The notes: a model not told the origin generated them from the letters alone. DNA of 13,351 nt from Anaerolineae bacterium (GCA_016926595.1 JAFGOG010000198.1:1-13351); one strand, 5' to 3'; positions 5,995-13,021 are shown, numbered from the stretch's first letter. A program made the numbers and translations.

Positions 5995-6876
5995 TCAGTC
6001 GCTGTACTTGCGCCGGATCAGCTCCTCCACTTCGCCCATTGCCCGGCAAAAGGGACCTTCCGCCTCCATCTTCAAGCTCGTAATGGCCGCCGCCCAGACA
6101 GTAGCCTCGGCTGGGGGTGAGACCAGCCGCCGCGCCACATAGGCGCCCAGGCACGTATCACCCCGGCCGCTGCGCCCCACGAGCTGAGCCGGGAAAAAGC
6201 CTGCCTCGTGGAAACGGCCGCCGGCATAGACCAGCAGCCCGCCCCGGTGGGTCAGCACGATCTCCGCCGGGCCCATGTCGGCCAGCATCTGCGCCGCGCG
6301 ATAGATGTCGGCGCTGCCTGTCAACATCTCGGCCTCCACCGCATCGCTTTTCAGCGTGCTGACGTAACCCAAGATCGCCTGCCTCTCCTCGGCAGGCCAC
6401 GGCTCATACACCAGCGTGCCATCGCGAACCACCCGGACAAAGCCCTGCACATCGGCCGAGATCGGCGCGCCTTTGGCCGCCAGCGCCTCGAACAGGTCCA
6501 GGCCGGCCTCGCCCCGGAACGAGGCGCCGACCACAAAAGCGCGCGCCGGCACGCCGGCCACCTGCTGCGGTGTGATCGATCCGGCCGTGCTGGTCACATA
6601 GATCACCCGCTCGTCCACGTTGGCGGTGGGATACTCCAGGCGCAGGCAGGTCGAGTAGGGCGTCTGCTCGGCGAACACCCCCACCCCAAGCTGCGCCAGC
6701 CTGTCCACCACGCGCCAATCCTCCCCGGCGAGCCGGGTGACCGCCGCCGTCCTGAGCCCCATCTGCGCCGCGACGTGCGCGCCATAGTTCAAGGCCCCGC
6801 CGTCTACTACCCGCGTGCCGACCGCCGACATGATCGTGTCCTTGGTATAGTTCCCTATGAAAGCGATGTCGTACAC
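5995..6876 (-). CDS. PfkB-family carbohydrate (or nucleoside) kinase
   Basis: A 293-residue ribokinase-fold protein. Family features are the N-terminal DIAFIGNYTKDTI strand, VDGGALNYGAHVAAQMG (24-40, the GG substrate-binding turn), LKSDAVEAEMLTG at about 175-187 (the N..E...L signature region), IVLTHRGGLLVY, and the phosphate-binding loop GRSGRGDTCLGAYV (234-247) with the expected catalytic base Asp240. The loop reads GRGDT where most members have GAGDT. Such kinases phosphorylate sugars, inositols or nucleosides with ATP, but the substrate cannot be read. The start is GTG 6876, chosen because GGAGG lies six bases upstream and no in-frame ATG precedes it. It follows the flavodiiron gene by 90 bases on the same strand and may end that operon. 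No promoter is obvious in the gap. Confidence 0.88.
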   Translation of the reverse strand: MYDIAFIGNYTKDTIMSAVGTRVVDGGALNYGAHVAAQMGLRTAAVTRLAGEDWRVVDRLAQLGVGVFAEQTPYSTCLRLEYPTANVDERVIYVTSTAGSITPQQVAGVPARAFVVGASFRGEAGLDLFEALAAKGAPISADVQGFVRVVRDGTLVYEPWPAEERQAILGYVSTLKSDAVEAEMLTGSADIYRAAQMLADMGPAEIVLTHRGGLLVYAGGRFHEAGFFPAQLVGRSGRGDTCLGAYVARRLVSPPAEATVWAAAITSLKMEAEGPFCRAMGEVEELIRRKYSD

Positions 6877-6966
6877 CCCGAGCCTCCATGAGAAGCCTGC
6901 CCAAGCAGACTCACGATGCTCGCGCCTCTAGTGCCAAGATCAAAGTCTGGCTCGGTGCGCGGCCGG

Positions 6967-8136
6967 CTAGATCGAAGCGTGCTTGTCTCGGATGGTGTCC
7001 GCAAGGGCTTCTAGAGCTGAGAACGCCACCGCGTCTGGAAAGCCCTTGCACAAGACCGTGCCGAGGACCTCGACCTTGAGGTTTGGTATCAGTCCCGCAA
7101 TCTGCTCTGCAGCCTTGGTACCCCACCCATAGGAGCCGATGATTGCTGCGTATCTCAGCTTGGGACGCAGTGCATTAGCCAGGTGCGTGGCGTAGAACAC
7201 GGCCGGATGGGGGCCAACGTGCACGGTGGGTGTTCCGATCACGATCGTGGCGGCGTCGACGAGCGCCATGGCAAGCTTTCCAATGTCAGTGCTTGCCAGG
7301 TCGAACTTTTGGACCTTGACGCCTCGCTCTGCCAGCGCCTCGACAAGGTAGTTGACCATCGTCTCCGTGCTCCCGTGCATCGAAATGTACGGAAGAACTA
7401 CGAGGTTTGATACTCGGTCGGAAACCCAGTCTTCATACGCTGCCAGGATACCCTTCGGTTGATCGTAGATTGGGCCGTGGCTGGGTGCGATCAGATCAAA
7501 CTCCAGGGCGCCGACCTTCTTGAGGTTGTTTTGGATTATCTTGCGAAAAGGCATCATGATCTCGGCATAGTACCGCTTTGCCGCTTCAAGCACACACGGA
7601 TCGCTGCCGGCATACAGGGCCGAAGTGGCGAGATGTGATCCGAAAAAGTCGCAGGAGAAAAGGATGCGGTCCTCGGGGAGATGTGTGACCATCGTTTCCG
7701 GCCAATGGACCCACGGGGTATAGACAAACCGCAGGGTCTTGCCCCCCAGTGACAGGGTCTCTCCATCTTCAACCGTCTTGATCCGTTCAGGAGCGATGCC
7801 AAGGTGCTCGACGAGCATCGGCGCTGCCTTGGAACTGCACACGACCACACTGTGGTCGTACTTTTCCAGAATAGTCGGAATGGTCCCTGAATGATCCTGT
7901 TCGGCGTGGTGTGAGACCAGATAGTCCACGCGGTCTATGCTTGCCAACCGGCGCATCAAAATGTCCTTCGCAGCCGGATCGACCGTGTCAAGGAGAGCGG
8001 TCTTGTCCGATCCCTGGACAAGGTATGCGTTGTAACTGGTACCGTCTGGCAGTGGAATCAGCGAATCGAACAGGCGCCGGTTCCAGTCTACCACTCCTAC
8101 CCATTGAACACCGTCACAGATCGGCCTTGGCTTCAT
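6967..8136 (-). CDS. fprA: FprA-type flavodiiron protein (O2/NO reductase)
   Basis: A 389-residue class A flavodiiron protein: an N-terminal metallo-beta-lactamase-like diiron domain (about 1-245) and a C-terminal flavodoxin domain (about 246-389), without a rubredoxin tail. All diiron ligands are visible: H77-x-E79-x-D81-H82 (HHAEQDH), H144 (TPWVHWPET), D163 (FSCDFFG) and H220 (APSHGPIY). FMN-binding loops are SMHGSTETM (252-260), GTPTVHVGPHP and GSYGWG. Such enzymes reduce O2 to water or NO to N2O in the cytoplasm, using electrons from rubredoxin, F420H2 or similar, and protect anaerobes. The frame is open to a TTG at 8175, but AAGGAGGT stands five bases before ATG 8136, which also gives the normal N-terminus. 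It begins 40 bases after the DUF47 gene. No rubredoxin partner gene is present in the window. Confidence 0.95.
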   Translation of the reverse strand: MKPRPICDGVQWVGVVDWNRRLFDSLIPLPDGTSYNAYLVQGSDKTALLDTVDPAAKDILMRRLASIDRVDYLVSHHAEQDHSGTIPTILEKYDHSVVVCSSKAAPMLVEHLGIAPERIKTVEDGETLSLGGKTLRFVYTPWVHWPETMVTHLPEDRILFSCDFFGSHLATSALYAGSDPCVLEAAKRYYAEIMMPFRKIIQNNLKKVGALEFDLIAPSHGPIYDQPKGILAAYEDWVSDRVSNLVVLPYISMHGSTETMVNYLVEALAERGVKVQKFDLASTDIGKLAMALVDAATIVIGTPTVHVGPHPAVFYATHLANALRPKLRYAAIIGSYGWGTKAAEQIAGLIPNLKVEVLGTVLCKGFPDAVAFSALEALADTIRDKHASI

Positions 8137-8176
8137 TTCTACCTCCTTCTCTGTCTCGTTTACACCCTTGGACAAA

Positions 8177-8803
8177 TCACGTCATCTTGACCACAATGTC
8201 GTGGATCACGTTGGCCGCCTCGTCGCCCCGATCGGCGCAGTTGCTGATGTGGCGGTAGATCTCCCGCAGCTTGAGCATCCTGGTAATGTGATGGATGTCC
8301 TCCGGCCCCGAGAATAGATCGGCGATCGCCTCGCGGTACACCCGCTCCACCCGGTTCTCCAGCGCTTTGGCCCGCGTGGCGTGCTCCGCCGCCACCCCTG
8401 GGTTCTCCTTCAGCCGCTGCATCGCCAGGTGGATCTCGTTGGCCGCGTCGTGCAGCAGCGACACCATCCGCCGCAGGAAATCGTTCGGCTCCACTGCCAG
8501 GATCTCCATCTCCTCGACCGTCGAGTAGGCATAGTCCATCACGTCGTCGATAGCCCGTGACAGGGCAAAGATATCCTCGCGGTCGATCGGCGTCACAAAA
8601 GTGCGGTTGAGATCGTCTATCAAGATGCGCCGCACCTCGTCGGCGTCCTTCTCGGCCTGGGTCACCGCCGTCGCGTGCTTCTCGGCCGCCTTCTTCATGT
8701 ACTGCTCCAGGGCAACCATCCCTTGCAGCGTGATCCCGGCCTGGCGGATCAGCAGCTCCACAAACTTGTCCTTCCGTGGCTTGAAGAATTCTCTAAAACC
8801 CAT
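8177..8803 (-). CDS. DUF47/PhoU-like partner of a PiT phosphate transporter
   Basis: A 208-residue, all-helical cytoplasmic protein with the DUF47 (TIGR00153-type) pattern. It has an N-terminal F.P..DKF.ELL..QA, EKDADEVRR near 51-59, the acidic DREDIFALSRAIDDVMDYAYS block (about 73-93), and ENRVERVYREAI followed by LKLREIYRHISNCADRGDEAANVIHDIVVK at the end. The E/D-x3-D helices resemble PhoU metal-binding repeats. DUF47 proteins are usually encoded next to PiT permeases and are thought to regulate them. Here it starts 22 bases after the permease stop and is surely co-transcribed. The ribosome site is modest (AGGGAAAG about eight bases before the ATG). Confidence 0.92.
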   Translation of the reverse strand: MGFREFFKPRKDKFVELLIRQAGITLQGMVALEQYMKKAAEKHATAVTQAEKDADEVRRILIDDLNRTFVTPIDREDIFALSRAIDDVMDYAYSTVEEMEILAVEPNDFLRRMVSLLHDAANEIHLAMQRLKENPGVAAEHATRAKALENRVERVYREAIADLFSGPEDIHHITRMLKLREIYRHISNCADRGDEAANVIHDIVVKMT

Positions 8804-8825
8804 GATTCGCTTTCCCTGCTTGAGA

Positions 8826-9809
8826 TTATACCACCAGATCGACCAGTAGATAAAGTCCGGCCGCCAACAAGGCCGACACCGGGATGGTCAGCACCCAGGC
8901 CACGGCAATGTCCCGCGCCACCGTCCAGCGCACCTTCGACACCCGGTCGGCTGCCCCGACACCCATGATCGCCGAGCTGACCACCTGCGTGGTGCTCACC
9001 GGTCCGCCCAAGAGCGCCGCTCCCAGAATGATGCCCGCGGAGGTCAACTGGGAGCTAAAGGCGTGGACCGGCCGGATCTTGTAGAACTTGCCGCCCAACG
9101 TCCGGATCAGCCGCCAGCCGCCCACCGCCGTTCCCAGCGCGATGGCGCCGGCGCTCAGCGCGATCACCCACCACGGCACGTGGAACTCGGTCACATAGCC
9201 GGTGGTCACCATGCCCATGGCGATCATACCCATCGTTTTTTGGGCGTCGTTGGTGCCGTGGCTCATAGCCAGCGCCAGCGAGGTCACAAGCTGTGACCGC
9301 TTGAATACCGTGTTGATGCGGGGAGATGAGCCCCGCGCCAGAAAGTAGATCACCTTCAACACCAGATAGCCAGCCGCCAAGCCCAGGGCAGGCGAAACGA
9401 ACAGCGCGATGAGCACCTTCTCCAACCCGCCCAGCTCGATGGTCGACAGGCCCTTGGCCACGCCCACCGCTCCGATCAACCCGCCGATGAGGGCGTGCGA
9501 CGTGCTCGACGGCCAGCCAAAATACCAGGTGACCAGGTTCCACACGATGGCGCTGCTCAGCGCGGCGATGATCACTGCACTGTTGACAACTGCCGGGTCC
9601 ACCACTTCGCTGCCGATGGTCGTAGCCACCGCGACGCCAAAGAGAAACGGGCCGGAGAACTCGGCTACGGCAGTGATGCCCATCGCCATCCGGGGGGACA
9701 TGGCCCGCGATGAGATCATGGTCGCCACGATGTTGCTGGAATCGTGAAGACCATTCAAAAAATCGAATACCATCGCGACGGCGATGATGACAATCAACAG
9801 AAAGGGCAT
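8826..9809 (-). CDS. pit: PiT-family inorganic phosphate transporter
   Basis: A 327-residue polytopic membrane protein, about ten hydrophobic helices by eye, that imports phosphate with a cation (H+ or Na+). Both PiT signature repeats are present: DFLNGLHDSSNIVAT at 16-30, and AMSHGTNDAQKTMG at 181-194. Each half also has its Ser/Thr-rich loop, GWPSSTSHA (98-106) and GGPVSTTQ (268-275). This inverted-duplicate layout is the family hallmark. At 327 residues it is in the short bacterial/archaeal class rather than the roughly 500-residue E. coli PitA class. The start ATG 9809 has GCAGGTGAG just upstream. It is followed at once by its DUF47 partner. No Pho box was recognised upstream. Confidence 0.95.
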   Translation of the reverse strand: MPFLLIVIIAVAMVFDFLNGLHDSSNIVATMISSRAMSPRMAMGITAVAEFSGPFLFGVAVATTIGSEVVDPAVVNSAVIIAALSSAIVWNLVTWYFGWPSSTSHALIGGLIGAVGVAKGLSTIELGGLEKVLIALFVSPALGLAAGYLVLKVIYFLARGSSPRINTVFKRSQLVTSLALAMSHGTNDAQKTMGMIAMGMVTTGYVTEFHVPWWVIALSAGAIALGTAVGGWRLIRTLGGKFYKIRPVHAFSSQLTSAGIILGAALLGGPVSTTQVVSSAIMGVGAADRVSKVRWTVARDIAVAWVLTIPVSALLAAGLYLLVDLVV

Positions 9810-9889
9810 GGCTCACCTGCTCCCATTATCATGATCCCGGCGATTTCGGGCGTCGCCCATATCGCCGCGCCGGTCGTATCGACGACCAT
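9794..9889 (-). CDS. Possible 31-residue ORF ahead of the phosphate transporter
   Basis: After the stop of the isomerase gene (9902-9900), AAGGTGAT is followed by ATG 9889 and a frame of 31 residues, MVVDTTGAAIWATPEIAGIM and on, ending PCPFC. Its stop falls inside the start of the transporter gene (16-base overlap). A good ribosome site and the tight coupling favour a translated leader or small protein. The short length and absence of a known family argue caution. It may just be spacer. Confidence 0.3.
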   Translation of the reverse strand: MVVDTTGAAIWATPEIAGIMIMGAGEPCPFC

Positions 9890-9899
9890 AGGATCACCT

Positions 9900-10808
9900 T
9901 CACAAACCCTTCTCCGCCAAAAACCTGGCCCCGGCTGCCACCTCCTCTGGCGAGTTGGAGGAAAAGAACTCGCAGGTACGCAGCGCATCCGCCGGCAGAT
10001 AGCGGGCCACCATCTCCCAATCTACCTGGCCTTTCCCGGCCGCCTGGTGATCGGTGATGCCCACCACGTCGTGCAGGTGGACTCCAATCAGGCGCCCCCG
10101 CGGCCCGGCAAAACGGCAAAGCCACTCTTCGTGCGTTCCAAAGCCCAGGTTTTCCAGCGTCTGGGCGTGGCCGACATCGTGCCAGTAACCGACCACCCCC
10201 CCAAGGTCCAGGCTCAGCAGATCCTCGAGCTCGTCAGGCAGTGGGATCTCGTGATAATGGTAGCGGTTCTCCAGCCCCAAACGCACCCCCTTCTCGGCGG
10301 CATACTCGGCCAGCTCCACCAGGCTGCGCCGCACCGAGCGCATGTTGGTCTCTGCCTGGGCAGCCCGCGCCGCCACCAGCCGCTCCTTGGCCCGGGCATA
10401 CTCGGGCCGGCCACCTTCGCCGGCACGATACAGGCGCGCCAGCTCCGATTCGAGGTCGGTGTCAATGTCCACCCGCCCCGGATGCACAACCACCACCCCG
10501 ACGCCCAGCTTGTGCGCCAGGTCGATGCTCCGCCGGATGGCAGCCACCCCCCGGCGCCGGTTCTCCTCAGCAGGCGCCGAAACGAGCCAGTTGCGCTCCC
10601 GCAGCACACCCATCGACAGGTCGGCCGGGCACGGCTCGTGAACGCTGGTGATCATGCCGTCCAGCGAAAGACCCTCCAGCATGGCCGAAGTGACCGCGTG
10701 ATTTAGCTCAAATCGGGCGAACCCCAGGTTCCTCCCAGCATCGAAAAAATCGGCCAGCTTTGTAAACCGGCCCACAGCCCACATCGTGGATAAAGCAGTG
10801 TCGAACAC
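9900..10808 (-). CDS. Sugar-phosphate isomerase/epimerase-like TIM barrel
   Basis: A 302-residue protein of the xylose-isomerase-like TIM-barrel superfamily (AP_endonuc_2). Likely metal and active-site residues sit at the ends of barrel strands: H57-E58 (SVHEP), H109 (VVVHPG), E170 (LGLEN), D201 and H204 (GYWHDVGH), H234 and H236-D237 (GVHLHD), and E270 (CEFF). This matches the E/D/H/E metal set of the superfamily, which contains sugar isomerases, epimerases, inosose dehydratases and endonuclease IV. The sugar substrate is unknown. The start is GTG 10808, with AGGGAG six bases upstream and no competing ATG. It stands first in the minus-strand run leading to the phosphate transporter (91 bases before it), which suggests a link between sugar-phosphate and phosphate metabolism. 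Confidence 0.82.
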   Translation of the reverse strand: MFDTALSTMWAVGRFTKLADFFDAGRNLGFARFELNHAVTSAMLEGLSLDGMITSVHEPCPADLSMGVLRERNWLVSAPAEENRRRGVAAIRRSIDLAHKLGVGVVVVHPGRVDIDTDLESELARLYRAGEGGRPEYARAKERLVAARAAQAETNMRSVRRSLVELAEYAAEKGVRLGLENRYHYHEIPLPDELEDLLSLDLGGVVGYWHDVGHAQTLENLGFGTHEEWLCRFAGPRGRLIGVHLHDVVGITDHQAAGKGQVDWEMVARYLPADALRTCEFFSSNSPEEVAAGARFLAEKGL

Positions 10809-10829
10809 GATAAACTCCCTGAAAGCAGA

Positions 10830-11139
10830 CTAGACGCCAAACTTGGCCAGCCGCTGCACGTTAGCCAGTGCAATCGGCATCACGTCCCTGGCCGGCACAA
10901 TAAGCCCAGGCTGCCGCAGGCGCACGCCCGCTCGCCAAACTCGGCAATGCCGTCGGCGCGGACATACCTGCCGTACAGCAGCGTCGGCGCCGGGTGCCAA
11001 CTGTGCGACCCGAGCGCCGCCCAGATCCAGCACCATCATCCCGACCGACCTCACCCTCCCGGTACATGCCATTCACCGCGACCGCCGCCGCGCACAGGCT
11101 ACACAGATCCCACCTTTGCTCACTGCTAAAGCCCTTCAC
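10830..11139 (-). pseudogene. Possible degraded gene upstream of the isomerase-like gene
   Basis: The region of about 400 bases 10809-11209 has no intact recognisable gene. On the minus strand, protein-like pieces lie in different frames. One starts at 11139 (MKGFSSEQRWDLCSLCAAAV). One covers about 11040-10990 (VLDLGGARVAQLAPGADA). One reads YGRYVRADGIAEFGERACAC in a shifted frame. One ends VPARDVMPIALANVQRLAKFGV with TAG at 10830, only 21 bases before the GTG of the next gene. Joining them needs at least two frameshifts. This fits a decayed gene at the head of the operon, but could be chance openness in GC-rich DNA. I do not recognise the family. No promoter stands out, and the hairpin GGTTT-CCA-AAACC at 11196-11208 lacks a T tract. 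Confidence 0.3.
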
Positions 11140-11209
11140 AACGACAGCGTGTTACGCAACGCGGCAAGATCAAATGAAAAGTCTGGATAAGGAGGGGTTT
11201 CCAAAACCT

Positions 11210-11686
11210 TTAGTATCTGGTACAATACCATCGCACCACAGGAAGCAAGGTCACAAGGACGAGGACAGTGCCCCACACCAGGTACAGGATCTGTAGAAAC
11301 ACGAACGAGCGGAGTATGATCACCTCGACCACGATCCATACTACTACGATCACCCCCGCCGCCAGCGACCCCGCCCAGCTCCAATGGGTCCTTTTGAACG
11401 GATTGATCGCGTCCGGCCAGCGCCAGCCGGGCCGCTTCCACAAGGCGTAGGCGATGCACAGGGGGTAGATCCCGAGTAGAGTGAACAGGATCAGCCCGGG
11501 TATCAGGAAATCGGAAAAAGGGCCATGCTCCAACATGCTGAGGGGCATCTGCATCAAATGCCCATCCGGGGCAGCAATCAGCAGACCACCGCTTATCACC
11601 GCTCCCACCCCCAACAGGACATGCAGTGCAATCAATGACCACACCGCAGCCGGCCTCCGCCCATCACTATTTTCCATCTTGAGCAC
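11210..11686 (-). CDS. Small four-helix membrane protein, function unknown
   Basis: A 158-residue protein with four hydrophobic segments at about 14-38, 58-82, 104-125 and 128-150. They are separated by short loops such as MPLSMLEHGPFSDFLIPG and LWKRPGWRWPDAINPFKRTHWSW. The PLS.LE..PF..FLIPG.ILF pattern and the INPFK..HW.W loop are ones I recall from uncharacterised small membrane proteins in several bacteria; no function is established that I know of. The start is taken at GTG 11686, four bases after AAGGAG. The in-frame ATG 11677 is possible but sits 13 bases from that site. It is a single gene with no partner on its strand close by. Confidence 0.72.
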   Translation of the reverse strand: MLKMENSDGRRPAAVWSLIALHVLLGVGAVISGGLLIAAPDGHLMQMPLSMLEHGPFSDFLIPGLILFTLLGIYPLCIAYALWKRPGWRWPDAINPFKRTHWSWAGSLAAGVIVVVWIVVEVIILRSFVFLQILYLVWGTVLVLVTLLPVVRWYCTRY

Positions 11687-11753
11687 CCATCTCCTTTTTC
11701 CTTACCCTCCCGCAGGCGCCAAACCCGTAAGAGGGTGAAAAATCCAACATTGC

Positions 11754-11998
11754 TTACTGCCTGTCAAACCTCAGCCTCCGCACCCCACTGCCCGAAACGC
11801 ACAGCCCGACAATCGCCCCACCCTCGTCCCGCTCAAAGAGTACCATGTAGGTCCTGGGATAGCCCAAGATCGGCTGCCAGTCGTCGCCGAAGGCATCGGC
11901 GAACAGCAGCGTCAGCTTGCCGGTGCTCAACAGGCCGCCGGAGATGACCAGGCCAGTACCTGGCTGATGACTAGAGAAAGGATCGCACGGACAACCAT
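11754..11998 (-). pseudogene. Broken small secreted-protein gene (frameshifted)
   Basis: An ATG at 11998, about 11 bases after the predicted start of a strong promoter, opens a frame MVVRAILSLVISQVLAWSSPAAC that looks like a signal peptide and ends at TGA 11929-11927. The adjacent frame continues as real-looking protein to TAA at 11754: GLLSTGKLTLLFADAFG, then WQPILGYPRTYMVLFERDEG and a C-terminal SGSGVRRLRFDRQ. FERD..G...G...SG..VR.LRF is like the extreme C-terminal strand region of serine beta-lactamase-like (CubicO) hydrolases, as I recall them. The likely history is an internal deletion plus a frame change of one base (-1, or +2) that left signal peptide and tail. A sequencing error in a genuine protein of about 80 residues is the alternative. 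Either way no intact product is encoded as read. Confidence 0.5.
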
Positions 11999-12015
11999 TA
12001 TCGGACCCCGATTCC

Positions 12016-12044
12016 AGTATACCACCAGCCCAAGCCCGGGTCAA
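12016..12044 (-). promoter_or_regulatory. Strong extended -10 promoter for the broken gene
   Basis: On the minus strand TTGACC (12044-12039), a 17-base spacer and TATACT (12021-12016), with TGG directly before the -10 box (an extended -10). The predicted start at about 12009 is only 11 bases before the ATG at 11998. Confidence 0.65.
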
Positions 12045-12079
12045 ATAACCAGGGGAGACCCTGATCATTGCCCCCTTCT

Positions 12080-12108
12080 TTGTCGTTTCCCGCCAATGGT
12101 GTTACAAT
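12080..12108 (+). promoter_or_regulatory. Extended -10 promoter for the nuclease gene
   Basis: TTGTCG (12080-12085), a 17-base spacer and TACAAT (12103-12108), with TGT just before it giving an extended -10. The start would be near 12115, about 28 bases before the ATG. It diverges from the promoter at 12016-12044. Confidence 0.6.
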
Positions 12109-12142
12109 CTCGTGAAAAGTAGACTCGATCTGGGAGGAATCC

Positions 12143-12820
12143 ATGAAAGAATTCAAGCTCAGCCCGTCGGACTTTGCCTTCCTGTGGGAAGAGTGCAAGT
12201 GCTGCTTCTACCTCAAGGTCGTCAGAAAGTTTGACCGGCCCCACATGGCTTTTCCCGGCATCTTTAGAGCCATCGACAGCGCAATGACCGCCTGCTACAA
12301 TGGCAGGCGAACGCTGGCAATCGCGGACGGCATGCCCGACGGCATCATCCGTCTTGGCCAAAAATGGGTGCGCTCGCGCCCCATCGACCTCGGCATCAAA
12401 GGTTGCACCTGCCATATATCGGGTCGCCTGGACGCCCTGGTCGAGCTGGAAAACAACACCTGGGGCGTGATCGATTTCAAGACCACCAAGGCGCGTGGCG
12501 AGCATATCTCGCTGTACAGCCGGCAGCTACACGCCTATGCCCACGCTCTGGAAAACCCGGCGCGCCCCCCTTTGATCAGCGGTCTGGTCACCAATCTGGG
12601 CCTGCTGGTCTTTGAGCCGACCAGCTTTGTGCACAACACCGATCAGACAGCCGATCTGAAAGGGAGGATCACCTGGGTCGAGATCCGCCGCAACGACGCC
12701 GCCTTTTTCGATTTCCTGTGCCAGGTGGCTGCGGTTCTGTCGCAGCCAGAGCCCCCCGACCCGGCGCCCGACTGCCCGTGGTGCGCCTACCGCCAGGACA
12801 GCCGGGAGTTCACCATGTGA
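12143..12820 (+). CDS. PD-(D/E)XK nuclease-fold protein (Cas4/RecB-like)
   Basis: A 225-residue protein with the PD-(D/E)XK layout of the PF12705-type family. The N-terminus FKLSPSDFAFLWEECKCCFYLKV resembles the 'LSPS.L..F..CPRCFYL' start of that family. GRLDALVE supplies Asp97, WGVIDFKTT supplies Asp111-x-Lys113, and YSRQLHAYAHAL supplies the Gln128 motif. The C-terminal CPWCAYR (Cys211, Cys214) with N-terminal Cys18/20/21 could hold an Fe-S cluster, as in Cas4 and AddB. Only two C-terminal Cys are visible rather than three, so the cluster is uncertain. The start ATG 12143 has GGGAGGAA upstream. It is monocistronic with its own promoter. No CRISPR, cas or helicase genes are present, so a role in DNA repair or element biology is open. 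Confidence 0.8.
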   Translation: MKEFKLSPSDFAFLWEECKCCFYLKVVRKFDRPHMAFPGIFRAIDSAMTACYNGRRTLAIADGMPDGIIRLGQKWVRSRPIDLGIKGCTCHISGRLDALVELENNTWGVIDFKTTKARGEHISLYSRQLHAYAHALENPARPPLISGLVTNLGLLVFEPTSFVHNTDQTADLKGRITWVEIRRNDAAFFDFLCQVAAVLSQPEPPDPAPDCPWCAYRQDSREFTM

Positions 12821-13019
12821 AGTGGCAGACTGGCCTACAAGCCAGGCCAACCTGCTTGTGATCGTCAAACGCAGGCCGCCAGCCAGCCTTTAGCCGCCGT
12901 CCAAGGTTTGGCCATACTCTGCAACGAGCACCAAGTGACACGGGCAGCAGATGGTGTGTGCCTGTCTCGCGAACAAGCGCCACCGCTTCTCGCGTTTCCT
13001 CGACATTCCCGGTCCACAT
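12810..13019 (-). CDS. Possible small ORF coupled to the terminase-like gene
   Basis: ATG 13019 lies two bases after the stop of the terminase-like gene, with AGGAG five bases upstream (inside that gene's end). It opens a 69-residue frame starting MWTGNVEETREAVALVRETG and ending just inside the 3' end of the nuclease gene (11-base antisense overlap). I do not recognise it. Its third-base GC seems lower than in neighbouring genes. It could be a small phage protein, a remnant of the next phage gene, or a chance frame. Confidence 0.35.
   Translation of the reverse strand: MWTGNVEETREAVALVRETGTHHLLPVSLGARCRVWPNLGRRLKAGWRPAFDDHKQVGLACRPVCHFTW
12837..12859 (+). terminator. Hairpin just after the nuclease stop, no T tract
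   Basis: ACAAGC (12837-12842) pairs with GCTTGT (12854-12859). After a bulged C, AGG pairs with CCT around a CCAA loop. It begins 17 bases after the TGA. Without a T run it is at best a weak or Rho-assisted end, or an RNA-stabilising structure. Confidence 0.3.
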
Positions 13020-13021
13020 AA

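Noticed and set aside
5988..6083. Plus-strand ATG with a GGAGG site opening a 31-residue frame over the 3' end of the kinase gene
   Set aside because: It overlaps conserved kinase coding on the other strand, is Pro/Ser-rich and has no convincing promoter. The ribosome site is probably coincidental.
9744..10706. Long plus-strand open frame of 320 residues
   Set aside because: It is antisense to the clearly coding isomerase-like gene and its product is rich in His/Pro/Gln with no family resemblance, as expected from reading GC-rich coding DNA backwards.
12821..13021. CRISPR repeats near the Cas4-like nuclease
   Set aside because: I looked for regularly spaced direct repeats here and across the window and saw none.
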